A DNA stretch of 64,000 bases from Ohtaekwangia koreensis. Its GTDB lineage: Bacteria > Bacteroidota > Bacteroidia > Cytophagales > Cyclobacteriaceae. Of this stretch, positions 55,207 to 64,000 are shown one piece after another (within the stretch, counting starts at the first letter, position 1; each line of letters begins with the position of its first letter). Both the position numbers and the translations under genes were made by a program. The notes below the pieces were generated by a model that was not told where the DNA came from, ran no database searches, and saw nothing but the letters and a program-made list of their open reading frames with translations. The DNA lies in the NCBI RefSeq assembly GCF_900167975.1, contig NZ_FUZU01000004.1, positions 682,001 to 746,000 on the forward strand, read 5' to 3'.

Positions 55207-57087
55207 CTATTTTTTCAAGTCCAGGTAATCTTTGAGTCTTCCTTCCGTATCGTACATTTTAAAATTGAGTTCGTTGCCATGAACTGTCACCATAAAATAG
55301 TGATGGCCCCTATATGTTTTGGCACTGAACCACGCGCGTGATGGCGCAAAATCCTCGAGGTTTCCGCCTCCACCGCCGCCTTGTACATAAATCACCCCAT
55401 TCTGTTTATCAATTATATTATTCCGGATGGGCAACGTTCGTTGATACGTATGCAAATGCCCAAAGAAAACCATGTTAACATTATACTTTTCATATAGGGG
55501 AACGATCTTGCGAATGGCTTTATCTCCCAAATCTCCTTTACCACGCCAGGCATTACCATAATCATCTTCATCTGCAGAATACGGAGCGTGATGATGCGCA
55601 ACAAATTTCCAGATGGCTGTAGATTTTTTTAACTGCTCTTCCAGCCATATATACTGTTTCCCTCCGGGAGCGAATTCTTCCGGACGATTACTGTTTAGCA
55701 TAAAAAATTCAGCGTTACCATACGTGTATGAATAGTATCCTTCGGGTTCTGGCAGAACGTGATACTGATCATACCAGTATAGATCTTCTTCACCATTGCC
55801 TGCCACCGGAAAGACAGGCACACGCGAAGCGAGTTGTGTGACGCCTTGAAAGTATTCATAATTCCATTCAAACTTGTGATCTTCATTTCCTCCATCGGTA
55901 AGGTCGCCTACAAGCATTAAAAAATTAGGACGTTCTTCCCATACCATCTTACAAACACGATCATTTATATGAGGTCTCGCTTCTGTGTCCCCTATCACAG
56001 CAAATGCATACGAACTGTTTTCTTTCACTGCCGTTGAGAAAGTGAGTATGCCCGATTCCATTACTGAACCATCGCGTGCCTTTGCTTTTATAGTATAGAA
56101 ATAAGGCGTTTCAGGATCCAGGTTGTCAAGCTTTACGGAATAAATATTACTCTCTTTAGCAGCTATATTTTCTCTATTTATAGTTTGTGTATTCAGGTCA
56201 ATCTTCTTATCCATGGGCACTTGCTGTCCATATTCAATAACAAAGTCTGCCGGACGGTCCGTTTCCCATACTATATCTATTGAAGAGGTAGTAGCGTTGT
56301 TCAAATACGGACCTGCATTGAAATGAAATGTATTCGGAAAAAGCTTTCCTTCCACTACCATCGTTTTTAACGCCTCAAATCGCTTCATGATTTCATCTTT
56401 GGACAGTGCTCTGTCCGAGAGCCGCATCATCTTCAGTAAATTACCCAGGTCCATGTAAGGCTCGTTGTGGGTGTACGATGCTACTTCTAACTGATAATCT
56501 TTATAGTCTTTACGTTTTGCTGTTTTCATGGAGTTCACAAGTTCACCATTTACATAGAGCGACATGGTGCTGCCATCAAAGGTGGCCACGATGTGATACC
56601 AGTATTGCTTCCAGCCGCCTGATTTTATATCGTAGCTTAATAAGTTTGAGAATGGGTTATCTTCTGTAGAAAGACTAAAGAGAATATTACGATCATATAT
56701 ACCCAACAACCACGAAGGCGATTCACTTCCATATTTACTCTTAACGGCCGATAAAACACCCACCGGTTGATTGACGTGATTGACAACCCACAACTCAACC
56801 GAGAAGTTTCCCTTGGATAGCTTGCCTATATCTACAAAATCCTCACGTCTTTCCTTAGGCTCTTCACCGTAAAAGATGAGTGGTACGGTCTCTGTGCTTA
56901 CCAACGGCTTAAATGAAATTGGCTCGTCTATGCGATTACCGGGATAGTTCTCAGCTTTCTGTCCCAGAGTATATTTAGGCCAGAACCACCACTCCTGTGC
57001 TTTCACGTCTATATTCAAAAGCAAAACAATACTACCCAACATCACCAGGCGTATCGCTACGGGGAGATGCAGCCGAAAAATTAACAT
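55207..57087 (-). CDS. LamG and purple-acid-phosphatase-like metallophosphoesterase
   Basis: A 626-residue exported protein (signal peptide about 1-30). In order: a LamG/concanavalin-like domain (about 75-240), a fibronectin III-like purple acid phosphatase N-domain (about 262-355, DIVWETDRPADFVIEYG), and a metallophosphoesterase (about 360-570) with VIGDTEARP, LMLVGDLTDGG, AGNGEEDL, FVAHHHAPY and FFGHLHTYQRT. The usual GNHE is GNGE, so one ligand may differ. The LamG domain suggests binding to a polymer or the cell surface. Phosphomonoesters or phosphodiesters are likely substrates. Confidence 0.85.
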   Translation of the reverse strand: MLIFRLHLPVAIRLVMLGSIVLLLNIDVKAQEWWFWPKYTLGQKAENYPGNRIDEPISFKPLVSTETVPLIFYGEEPKERREDFVDIGKLSKGNFSVELWVVNHVNQPVGVLSAVKSKYGSESPSWLLGIYDRNILFSLSTEDNPFSNLLSYDIKSGGWKQYWYHIVATFDGSTMSLYVNGELVNSMKTAKRKDYKDYQLEVASYTHNEPYMDLGNLLKMMRLSDRALSKDEIMKRFEALKTMVVEGKLFPNTFHFNAGPYLNNATTSSIDIVWETDRPADFVIEYGQQVPMDKKIDLNTQTINRENIAAKESNIYSVKLDNLDPETPYFYTIKAKARDGSVMESGILTFSTAVKENSSYAFAVIGDTEARPHINDRVCKMVWEERPNFLMLVGDLTDGGNEDHKFEWNYEYFQGVTQLASRVPVFPVAGNGEEDLYWYDQYHVLPEPEGYYSYTYGNAEFFMLNSNRPEEFAPGGKQYIWLEEQLKKSTAIWKFVAHHHAPYSADEDDYGNAWRGKGDLGDKAIRKIVPLYEKYNVNMVFFGHLHTYQRTLPIRNNIIDKQNGVIYVQGGGGGGNLEDFAPSRAWFSAKTYRGHHYFMVTVHGNELNFKMYDTEGRLKDYLDLKK

Positions 57088-57136
57088 GAAATCAAATTCA
57101 GGTAGAGAATTAAACTTTAAGAGATATACTTATGAA

Positions 57137-58096
57137 CTATACTTTTGAATCATAGTATACCAGGCTATAATCGGACGATCCATCTTCATAGAGATCAATG
57201 ATCGCATATACCGGTGCGAATTCATCGAGCGCCAACGGATTGCCCCACCAGTTACCCGATACAGCTCCGTTGCAAAGATATTTTACGCCCAGATACTCAA
57301 CAGCGTCAACATAATGTACATGTCCGCTTAGCGCCATCTTAACCTGCTTGTTCTTAAAAAAAAGATCTTTGATACGCTGGTGATCGTCATGCATATCGCC
57401 TGACGGGAATTTTACTTCTTCAAGCGGTTTTCTCTTAGTATAGTATAACAACGCGCCCATCGAAAGAATCGGAACGTGATTAAAAATACATACTGGCATC
57501 GCAGGATTTTTACTCAACTCTTTTTCCAGCCATGTGAATTGCTCTTGATCCAGTTGATAACCATGATCGCCGTTGATGCTGTCGAGCGCTATAAATTTCC
57601 AGCCATTTTTTTCAAACGCATAATACCGGTTTGGCAACTTCAATTCAGAAATAACCCATTGCTTTCCGTAGCGCTTATCTTTTTTATAGGCAGCATCCAA
57701 TGTCTCATCGGGGCCATACCATACATCGTGATTACCAATTGCACTATATAAAGGAAGACCGTTTTCAACTTTAGCAACTTTATTCCAGGAAGCCCAACGA
57801 GTTTCTACTGTTTCCACCGTCTGCTTGTTCTCATCCATCACCGTGTCACCGGTGTTGATAATCAACTCAGGCTTGTCCTTCATTTTGTTAATCTCACGAA
57901 GCACACGCGCCAGACATGTTTCTGCGTTTGCACGATCAAGCATGTGTACATCTGTAATATGTGCTATACGAAGCGCACGCTTTTTATTTTTACCTAGCGG
58001 TGCATCTACAGCTTTTGCACTTAACCATGAAGGGATGATACTGGTAACCATACCAGCGAGTGCTGTTTTTTTAATAAAGTCTCTCCGGTTTGCCAT
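57137..58096 (-). CDS. Exported metallophosphoesterase with Tat-like signal
   Basis: A 319-residue metallophosphoesterase. The N-terminus NRRDFIKKTALAGMVTS has the twin-arginine motif, so export in folded form with metal is likely. The catalytic blocks are complete: AHITDVHM, IINTGDTVMD, AIGNHDVWYG, FNHVP and ALSGHVHYVD. I chose the ATG at 58096 over a TTG four codons upstream. It follows susD on the same strand after a gap holding a hairpin, and it is only 49 bases upstream of the LamG phosphoesterase, so the three phosphoesterase genes appear to be one unit. Confidence 0.88.
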   Translation of the reverse strand: MANRRDFIKKTALAGMVTSIIPSWLSAKAVDAPLGKNKKRALRIAHITDVHMLDRANAETCLARVLREINKMKDKPELIINTGDTVMDENKQTVETVETRWASWNKVAKVENGLPLYSAIGNHDVWYGPDETLDAAYKKDKRYGKQWVISELKLPNRYYAFEKNGWKFIALDSINGDHGYQLDQEQFTWLEKELSKNPAMPVCIFNHVPILSMGALLYYTKRKPLEEVKFPSGDMHDDHQRIKDLFFKNKQVKMALSGHVHYVDAVEYLGVKYLCNGAVSGNWWGNPLALDEFAPVYAIIDLYEDGSSDYSLVYYDSKV

Positions 58097-58125
58097 TGGG
58101 TCGTACAATTATTTTTTTTAGTTAA

Positions 58126-58162
58126 GAGAAACACCCGAAGCAGTACTCCGGGTGTGTTTCTC
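58126..58162 (-). terminator. Hairpin between susD and the phosphoesterase genes
   Basis: Arms 58126-58137 and 58149-58162 pair over twelve bases with a two-base bulge around an 11-base loop, starting 4 bases after the susD stop. There is no U-tract. In Sus-like operons such intercistronic stems can end a fraction of transcripts or protect the susCD message, giving more transporter than enzyme. Confidence 0.5.
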
Positions 58163-58165
58163 AAG

Positions 58166-59737
58166 TTAATCTTTTATAATATATATTTCGGCATTCCTGC
58201 TGTCGCCCATGGAGCCAAACTGACTTTCAATTGCTTTGCTGAGATTTTCGTTGTTCGTGGTTTCCTCTGCACTCGGATATAGCCATCGTTTTGGAATCAC
58301 TCCATTGTTACCCGTTCCGGTTCCTTCTCTGAATTCCGGTATATCGGTTCTCCGTTGATTATAGTATGCTTCCAATCCGGAGTTCTGAAAAAATGCAATA
58401 TACTTTTGAGTCAGTATCTGCTCAAGACCTGCGGCATTGTTACCAGCATATTTTACAGCCGTACTGTTCATATAATTTGTAACAGATGGTGTCACTTCGC
58501 CGAGTACAACATCATCTGCATTTGTAACTTTCAAAGACGATCCGTCTTTGATACCGTATAAATCCATAGAAGCAATAATACCATTTTCGTAAAATGACTC
58601 TGCATCACCTGAAGTCCAACCTCTGTTGATCCCTTCTGCTATTGTAAAGCATTGTTCAACATAGCCTAGCATCAAGGCTGGTTCAGGGCCGCTATAAGTC
58701 CCATAGTATCGTAATTGATTAGCATATGAATACTCACCTTTCCCGGCTTTTGAAGACATATCATCCAGACTTTCTGCTGAACTCGCTCCGATGTATGCAC
58801 CAAAGTTATCGAACGCTATACCCGCTTTTAGTTTTGCTTCTGCAGGGTTGCAGGTTACAAATACGCGCGGGTCTGCAAGATCCGTCAGCGTCTTTACATA
58901 AGTCTCCGCCATGTTATAGCGGCCTTTATCAAAACCTTTACTACCCGGGTTGGAAGGATACAGACTGGTAGAACCGTTGTAAAAAATTTGCAGGTTATCG
59001 CTCGTGCTTCCCAGTAACGGGTATTTAGTGTTGTTTGTAACTATAGAATTGAAACGATTCTTTACATCAAGATCAGCATCACTGTCTTTTTTACTCAAGC
59101 TGATCAATACCCGTAGCGTAAATGAATTCACAATCTTCTGCCATGACTCCAGGCTATTGGTCATATATATATCTCCTGAAAGTATATCACCGAGTGGTGA
59201 TGTAGGTGGTGGTGTACCGGCTGCAATCAAGGTAGCCAAATCGCTGTTCGCGCTCTCCAGCCATTCCAATACTTGTATATATATTTCCTTTTGAGTAGCA
59301 TATACCGGTGTAGTATCATCAAGACCTTGCAACGATTCCTCCAACGGTAAATCGCCAACCTGCTCTGTCATGCTAACATAGAAATACGCTCTGAAGAATT
59401 TACCAAGTGCAGAATATGGATTAAGCGCTTTGGCTCCGGTGTTCAACGCTTCTTCTTCCATCTTCAATACATTCTTCAACGTTTGAAATTTAAGCGAAGC
59501 ATTGGTCCAGCTATATTCGTTGTTACCATAGTAATTATAGTTACAGCACCAGTACTGATTCCACCGGTGTTCAAGCGACCACGGCTGCTCGAGCATGTCA
59601 TTCTGTATACCCGTTAGCAAAAGAGAAGGCGGAACAGTAGTAGCCTGGTTGGGGTTCTTTTCGATCTCTTCAAAATCCTGGCATCGTGTAAAAACTACCA
59701 GGAAAGCAATCACCATATAATATCGTATATTTTTCAT
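58166..59737 (-). CDS. susD: SusD/RagB-type nutrient-binding lipoprotein
   Basis: A 523-residue surface lipoprotein with lipobox FTRC at about residue 19. It is of the SusD_2 type: NPNQATTVPPSLLLTGIQND near the N-terminus, YMVIA signal, TPR-like helices, and the C-terminal LTQKYIAFFQNSGLEAYYNQ and RRTDIPEF segments. SusD forms the lid of the SusC barrel and binds ligand at the surface. It starts 10 bases after the susC stop. The ligand is not a known glycan, since the locus holds no glycoside hydrolase. Confidence 0.93.
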   Translation of the reverse strand: MKNIRYYMVIAFLVVFTRCQDFEEIEKNPNQATTVPPSLLLTGIQNDMLEQPWSLEHRWNQYWCCNYNYYGNNEYSWTNASLKFQTLKNVLKMEEEALNTGAKALNPYSALGKFFRAYFYVSMTEQVGDLPLEESLQGLDDTTPVYATQKEIYIQVLEWLESANSDLATLIAAGTPPPTSPLGDILSGDIYMTNSLESWQKIVNSFTLRVLISLSKKDSDADLDVKNRFNSIVTNNTKYPLLGSTSDNLQIFYNGSTSLYPSNPGSKGFDKGRYNMAETYVKTLTDLADPRVFVTCNPAEAKLKAGIAFDNFGAYIGASSAESLDDMSSKAGKGEYSYANQLRYYGTYSGPEPALMLGYVEQCFTIAEGINRGWTSGDAESFYENGIIASMDLYGIKDGSSLKVTNADDVVLGEVTPSVTNYMNSTAVKYAGNNAAGLEQILTQKYIAFFQNSGLEAYYNQRRTDIPEFREGTGTGNNGVIPKRWLYPSAEETTNNENLSKAIESQFGSMGDSRNAEIYIIKD

Positions 59738-59747
59738 GATGCGTGAA

Positions 59748-62700
59748 TTAGAAAGTGATGTTAATGTTTATACCGTAACGTCTTGTTGTTGGCGTCTGCA
59801 AGGTTGAATAACCGGAAAGGTTATTGCCATACTGATCTATATCAAAATCCTTGCGTTCTGCGAAGTACAGAAGATTACGTGCTACAAGCGATACGGATGC
59901 ATTTCTGATGAATGTTCTCTCCAGTACAGAAGAGGGGAAATTATAGGTTACTATAACTTCTCTTAGTTTAGCATATGAGCGGCTCACCAGGTTTGCTTCT
60001 TCCTTCGAATAATAACGACTAATCCAGTCTTGTAAGAAAGTAGTTGTCGTATTCTGTGTAAACTGCAACTCATCGTAATTGGTAATATTACCACGATCGT
60101 CTGTTTCTATACTGCCATTCGCTACGCTCACACCGGGGCCGATCCATGATTTCACACCCTGATAATCGTAGTAGCGCGCTTCGCCCATAGCACCTTCGGT
60201 TGTATTAATAATGCGACCACCACGATACGTCTGACGCTGGATATAGTCTACGACTTTACCACCAATGCGTCCGTCAAACTGAAAACTGAAACTGATGTTC
60301 TTATAGTTAAACTTGTTATTGATACCCCACACCAAGTCCGGATTGAGATTACCCATATACTGTGGTATCGGATTTGCGATCGGTCTTCCGCTGTCATCAT
60401 TGATCAGGTTTCCTTGCTGATCTTTCAGAAACACTTCTGCATAATATTTATCGATGCGATCTCCTTTGTAAATAAAACTGTTGTTACCGTTTACACTTCC
60501 ATTGAAGAAGCTTGCTTCGATGCGATCTATTCCCGGAGCTATTTCTTCCAGGAACTCTTTATAGGTTGATCCGTTCACCATTACATTCCACGAGAAGCCT
60601 TCTGTATTCTGAACAGGTGTTCCGCTAACGGTAACTTCCCATCCTTTACGAAGTGTTTTTATACCGGTAGATACAATTGTAGTATATCCGCTCGTTTCAG
60701 ATATCTGCTTGTTAAATATACCCGGACCGTCCAGGCTCTGGAAATACGCAACATCTAAGCCTAAACGATTCTGCAGAAATTTTATATCAAGACCAGTTTC
60801 CCAGGTAGAACTGAAAGATGGTTCCAGATCTTTATTGGCCAGAAGATCGCTATAGTATGCGCCTGGAATGTTGTTGAAGAGTTTTCCTCCACGATAAGCT
60901 TCTGTATTTACAAAGCTTGGTCCATCGTAAGGTGTAGAATAATCAGAACCATATCCTAACGGACTTTCTCCATCACCGGAGTAGCTATAGGACGGTGCAA
61001 CCGTAGCTGTTGTAAGAGCGCCTCCTACACGTGCGTAAGAACCTCTTACTTTGAGAAAGGAGATAAACTCCGGCAGTGCAATTTTTTCTGAAAGGACAAC
61101 GCTCAACGAAGCCGATGGATAAAAGAACGTATTGTTACCCTTTGGTAAAGTAGAATGCTTATCTACCCTCCCCGTAAGGGACAGCGATATGAAATCCTGG
61201 TAGTCAAGGTCTATATATCCGTAACCACTACCCACCTGCATGGTAGAATTAAAATTATAGGCGCGGATCGGATTTAATGAGTTGGTAAAGTTATATAGTC
61301 CCGGAACGCTCAGATAGTCTGTAGTAGTATAGCTCGATTTATAGGTAAACGTACGCAGGTTAGCACCCAGAGATGTTTTGAGCGTGAAGTCCGGTGATAG
61401 AATTTTATTAAACGTTAACAGGAGATCGGTATTGTTCTCAAAAAGCTGACGCTGATCTTCGCGGTAGTCTCCTTTAGCCTGCTCACGTCCGTATACTGTA
61501 GCCGAGTACGGGAATTTCTCTGTGCGAAGAATATCATACGTGTTGATCTGTGTACGGGCCGTCAAGTCAAGTCCCGGAGTCAGTTCTGCTTTCAGTGACA
61601 TATAGCCATATACATCCGTCTTATAGTGTCCTCTTAACCAATGATTCGCCAGAAACCAGGGATTGTTATACCGGGTATATTCCGCATAGCTTTGTTGTAT
61701 ACCTTCTTTACCAGGTTGCCAAACTTGCTTCATATCATCAACATCCCAATCAGCACCACCCCAGATAATGATGTTATAGATCATACTGTTAGGACCATAA
61801 TTCACATCGGGAATATTCTTGGTATACTGACGATTATAGTTGATGTTCGACTCGAACCTGATCTTGGGCGACAGGTCTACACCGGCTGCTATATTAAAGT
61901 TGTCAGCATTAAGATCAGTATTAGGCACTTGTCCACGCTGATAATTATGGGAGTATGAAAAACGAAGATCGTATTTGTCGCCTGATGTTGATACGGCTAT
62001 ATTATTCGTTGCTACAATACCAGATTGTAAAAAGCGCTGTAAATTATCTTTACCACGGGCAACCCAGGGAGTAGGTTTTATATTGCCGGTATAGGTTGTT
62101 CCATCTGCAAAAGTTGTAGTGTACTCGGTTTCCGGAGTATACTCGCCATCATACTGAGGTATTAACTGTCCTTCGAATTTTGGTCCCCAGATATCATAGT
62201 CAGAATCATTTTTACCTCCGCCTTTACCATTGCCAAATGCATATTTACCATGGTCGCCAGGGCCATATTCACTTTGCACTTTTGGTATTGTAAGGAAACC
62301 ATTTTCTACCATCGTAGAGGAGTTGAACTCTACGGAGAAGCCACGCTTATCCTTTGAACCACGCTTGGTAGTAATTTGAATAGCACCATAAATTCCACGC
62401 GAACCATATAGCGCAGAAGCTGCAGGGCCTTTCAACACGGTATAATTTTCAATATCATCTGCGCTGATGTTCCAGGTATCAGATTGTATCGGTACACCGT
62501 CTACTACAAACAAAGGTTTCTTACCCCGCAGGTAAAGTTGTGGTGCACCTAAAAGTTCTGCTGAGGGAGCTACTGTTAAACCCGCTACTTTTCCTACCAA
62601 CGAATTTATAGGGTTAGGCTCCCTTGCTTTAACAAGGTCAGAACCTTTTACGTCCTGTACAGCGTACCCTACCTTTGCTTTGTCCTTTTCAATACCCAGT

Positions 62701-63065
62701 GCTGTTACCACTACTTCCGATAACTGTGTAGCATCGGTAGCCAACGCTACATCAACGGATGATCTGCCGGCCAACGGTACTTCTTGCGAAATATACCCTA
62801 CAAATGAAAACACAAGGGTTGCATCAGTAGAAGGGACAGCGACAGAATACCGGCCTTCGGCATCTGAGATTGTTCCTGCGGATGTTCCTTTTACAAGAAT
62901 GTTTACTCCGGGCAGTGGTGAAGAATCTTCACCAGAAGTTATGCGCCCGGACACCGAAGTTTGTGCGTAAGCACAAACGGCAAAAAGCCATGCTGCCAAC
63001 GCGAGCAGTACACGGCCAGATCTTTTTCCTAAAGAAACAGAATTCTTTAGTAGAGATTTGTTCAT
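59748..63065 (-). CDS. susC: SusC/RagA-type TonB-linked outer-membrane transporter
   Basis: An 1105-residue barrel. A signal peptide (about 1-34, CAYAQ) is followed by the carboxypeptidase-like domain (SVSGRITSGEDSSPLPGVNI onwards, about 37-110), the TonB-box-like region QLSEVVVTALG, the plug (LYLRGKKPLFVVDGVPIQ, GPAASALYGSRGIYGAI), and a 22-strand-type barrel ending in GININITF. It imports a bound ligand with energy from TonB-ExbBD. The plug segment GAPQLYLRGKKP lacks the usual long IRGxxS form but keeps VVDGVP. It is the first gene of the locus. Confidence 0.95.
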   Translation of the reverse strand: MNKSLLKNSVSLGKRSGRVLLALAAWLFAVCAYAQTSVSGRITSGEDSSPLPGVNILVKGTSAGTISDAEGRYSVAVPSTDATLVFSFVGYISQEVPLAGRSSVDVALATDATQLSEVVVTALGIEKDKAKVGYAVQDVKGSDLVKAREPNPINSLVGKVAGLTVAPSAELLGAPQLYLRGKKPLFVVDGVPIQSDTWNISADDIENYTVLKGPAASALYGSRGIYGAIQITTKRGSKDKRGFSVEFNSSTMVENGFLTIPKVQSEYGPGDHGKYAFGNGKGGGKNDSDYDIWGPKFEGQLIPQYDGEYTPETEYTTTFADGTTYTGNIKPTPWVARGKDNLQRFLQSGIVATNNIAVSTSGDKYDLRFSYSHNYQRGQVPNTDLNADNFNIAAGVDLSPKIRFESNINYNRQYTKNIPDVNYGPNSMIYNIIIWGGADWDVDDMKQVWQPGKEGIQQSYAEYTRYNNPWFLANHWLRGHYKTDVYGYMSLKAELTPGLDLTARTQINTYDILRTEKFPYSATVYGREQAKGDYREDQRQLFENNTDLLLTFNKILSPDFTLKTSLGANLRTFTYKSSYTTTDYLSVPGLYNFTNSLNPIRAYNFNSTMQVGSGYGYIDLDYQDFISLSLTGRVDKHSTLPKGNNTFFYPSASLSVVLSEKIALPEFISFLKVRGSYARVGGALTTATVAPSYSYSGDGESPLGYGSDYSTPYDGPSFVNTEAYRGGKLFNNIPGAYYSDLLANKDLEPSFSSTWETGLDIKFLQNRLGLDVAYFQSLDGPGIFNKQISETSGYTTIVSTGIKTLRKGWEVTVSGTPVQNTEGFSWNVMVNGSTYKEFLEEIAPGIDRIEASFFNGSVNGNNSFIYKGDRIDKYYAEVFLKDQQGNLINDDSGRPIANPIPQYMGNLNPDLVWGINNKFNYKNISFSFQFDGRIGGKVVDYIQRQTYRGGRIINTTEGAMGEARYYDYQGVKSWIGPGVSVANGSIETDDRGNITNYDELQFTQNTTTTFLQDWISRYYSKEEANLVSRSYAKLREVIVTYNFPSSVLERTFIRNASVSLVARNLLYFAERKDFDIDQYGNNLSGYSTLQTPTTRRYGININITF

Positions 63066-63403
63066 AGATGAAAGGGTTAGGGTTGTTGATACACAGCAAG
63101 CACGGTCGTTATACTATACTTTTATATATAGTAATAAGTATATAGACCTGGCTTAATTCGAATCAAAGGTTGGCATTAGAATTAAAGTAGCGTTTAGAGG
63201 AACGTTACGTATGAATTAAACTTTGCATGAGCAGATGAATCTTCTATTAACGATTTTACTATTGACAAAGAAGAAACACCGAAACAAACCGATGAAAACC
63301 ATTTATAGACGTAACATTGGTATAACAAGGCCAAACAGCGATTTTAGTACACTTATCTGTACGCTGCTATTTTTTATGTTTACAATCAGTAAACATAACA
63401 GTA
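63066..63403. promoter_or_regulatory. Divergent control region of susC and the XRE-cupin regulator
   Basis: 338 bases separating divergent genes, holding both promoters. It has a short AT-rich inverted repeat (TACTATA at 63112-63118, TATAGTA at 63127-63133) near the susC start, and the perfect dyad at 63376-63396 near the regulator start. A 64-codon plus-strand frame beginning at a TTG within it is not convincing. I found no clean -33/-7 promoter of the Bacteroidota type. Confidence 0.55.
63376..63396. promoter_or_regulatory. Candidate operator of the XRE-cupin regulator
   Basis: A perfect dyad, ATGTTTAC-AATCA-GTAAACAT (8-base arms, 5-base spacer), that ends 7 bases before the regulator ATG at 63404. 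Helix-turn-helix regulators of this type bind as dimers to such sites and often repress themselves. The position would block transcription or translation start. Confidence 0.45.
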
Positions 63404-63979
63404 ATGGTCGACAATGAAGTTGTATCGCGCATCGCGCAAAAAATAAGAGCTACACGGCTCGAAAAAAATCTCACTATACAACAGTTGGCCACACGCTCCA
63501 ACGTCAGTAAAGGACTCTTGTCTAAAGTGGAGAACTCACGCACAATCCCATCGCTTCCGGTTTTTGTCAGCATCATCCAATCACTGGATATATCCTTGAA
63601 AGAATTCTTTCACGACATGGTATTGACCAATGGTAAAGATTATTTGCTGGTAAAGAAAGATGACTGTACTCCACTGGAACGCGAAGGGAGGTCAGGCTTT
63701 CACTATCAATTTATACTCTCGCAGAACATAACAAACTGTAGCATGGATGCCGTACTCCTCACACTTGAGCCAGGCGCAAAGGGAAAACCAACCACTACTG
63801 ATGGGTATGAATTCAAATATATACTCAGCGGAAGCTGTGAATACCAGATTAATAATGAAGTGATCTTACTGGAAGAAGGCGACTCGATCTATTTCGATGC
63901 TTCTATTCCACATGTACCCCTAAATCACTCCAGGAAGAAAGTAATCATGCTGGTGATTTACTTTATTCTGGCAAAATAA
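63404..63979 (+). CDS. XRE-family regulator with cupin sensor domain
   Basis: A 191-residue transcription factor. The N-terminal HTH_XRE (about 10-65) has IQQLATRSNVSKGLLSKVEN as the helix-turn-helix core, and the C-terminal small cupin (about 112-186) has GYEFKYILSGSCEYQINNE and LEEGDSIYFDASIPH. Cupin-XRE regulators such as PuuR sense a small ligand. It is transcribed divergently from susC, and the dyad next to its start suggests it controls both directions. This would be an unusual choice, since Sus loci are more often controlled by ECF sigma/anti-sigma or hybrid two-component systems. Confidence 0.9.
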   Translation: MVDNEVVSRIAQKIRATRLEKNLTIQQLATRSNVSKGLLSKVENSRTIPSLPVFVSIIQSLDISLKEFFHDMVLTNGKDYLLVKKDDCTPLEREGRSGFHYQFILSQNITNCSMDAVLLTLEPGAKGKPTTTDGYEFKYILSGSCEYQINNEVILLEEGDSIYFDASIPHVPLNHSRKKVIMLVIYFILAK

Positions 63980-64000
63980 ATATAGTATATGTAAAAAATT

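Noticed and set aside
63223-63417. 64-codon plus-strand frame between susC and the regulator
   Set aside because: It begins at TTG, overlaps the regulator start and the dyad, and has no family resemblance.

Overview
The window looks like a chromosomal segment of a Bacteroidota bacterium, most likely of the order Cytophagales. The evidence is a SusC/SusD pair, a giant exported protein with a C-terminal type IX secretion (Por) sorting domain, a two-component propeller sensor kinase, a DUF2721 protein, an FtsX-like permease of the Bacteroidota type, and weak or absent Shine-Dalgarno sequences. Base composition is moderately AT-rich and even, and I see no integrase, transposase, phage gene or CRISPR array. 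The species cannot be named from sequence alone.

Region 1 (1-7.3 kb) is a signalling block: a very large hybrid histidine kinase with a nitrate/nitrite-sensing-like input, a CheR methyltransferase and a receiver-PAS-PAS histidine kinase, all on the plus strand, facing a small STAS-like protein. Region 2 (7.4-18 kb) holds an unusual fusion of an alpha-oxoamine synthase (the enzyme class that starts sphingolipids and sulfonolipids) to a FemAB/GNAT-like acyltransferase. It also holds a membrane-anchored trehalose-synthase-like GH13 enzyme, tRNA-Ser(GGA), asparaginase, TatD, a MaoC dehydratase, a rhomboid protease and several small proteins. Region 3 (18-32 kb) has envelope functions: a DMT transporter, a DUF481 barrel, a lipase-like lipoprotein, an M23 peptidase, an OmpLA-like phospholipase, a lone ExbD, a propeller sensor kinase, a GT39 glycosyltransferase and a WG-repeat lipoprotein coupled to a DUF2306 protein.

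Region 4 (32.4-38.3 kb) is a 1381-residue exported repeat protein with a type IX sorting signal, then a double universal stress protein. Region 5 (38.3-49.3 kb) carries two adenosylcobalamin-dependent systems: ethanolamine permease plus EutB, with EutC separated by two opposite-strand genes, and further on the fused isobutyryl-CoA mutase IcmF. Region 6 (49.3-54 kb) has a REP/MITE-like inverted repeat, a TPR protein, the GTPase TypA/BipA, an atypical cyclase-family hydrolase and a DUF4412-like protein.

Region 7 (54-64 kb) is the most coherent locus. A SusC/SusD outer-membrane uptake pair is followed on the same strand by three exported phosphoesterases of two folds, with a divergently transcribed XRE-cupin regulator that has a perfect dyad just before its start codon. 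I read this as an uptake locus for organic phosphate esters, which is an inference. Several convergent or operon junctions carry strong hairpins that touch or lie just after stop codons and lack a good U-tract.
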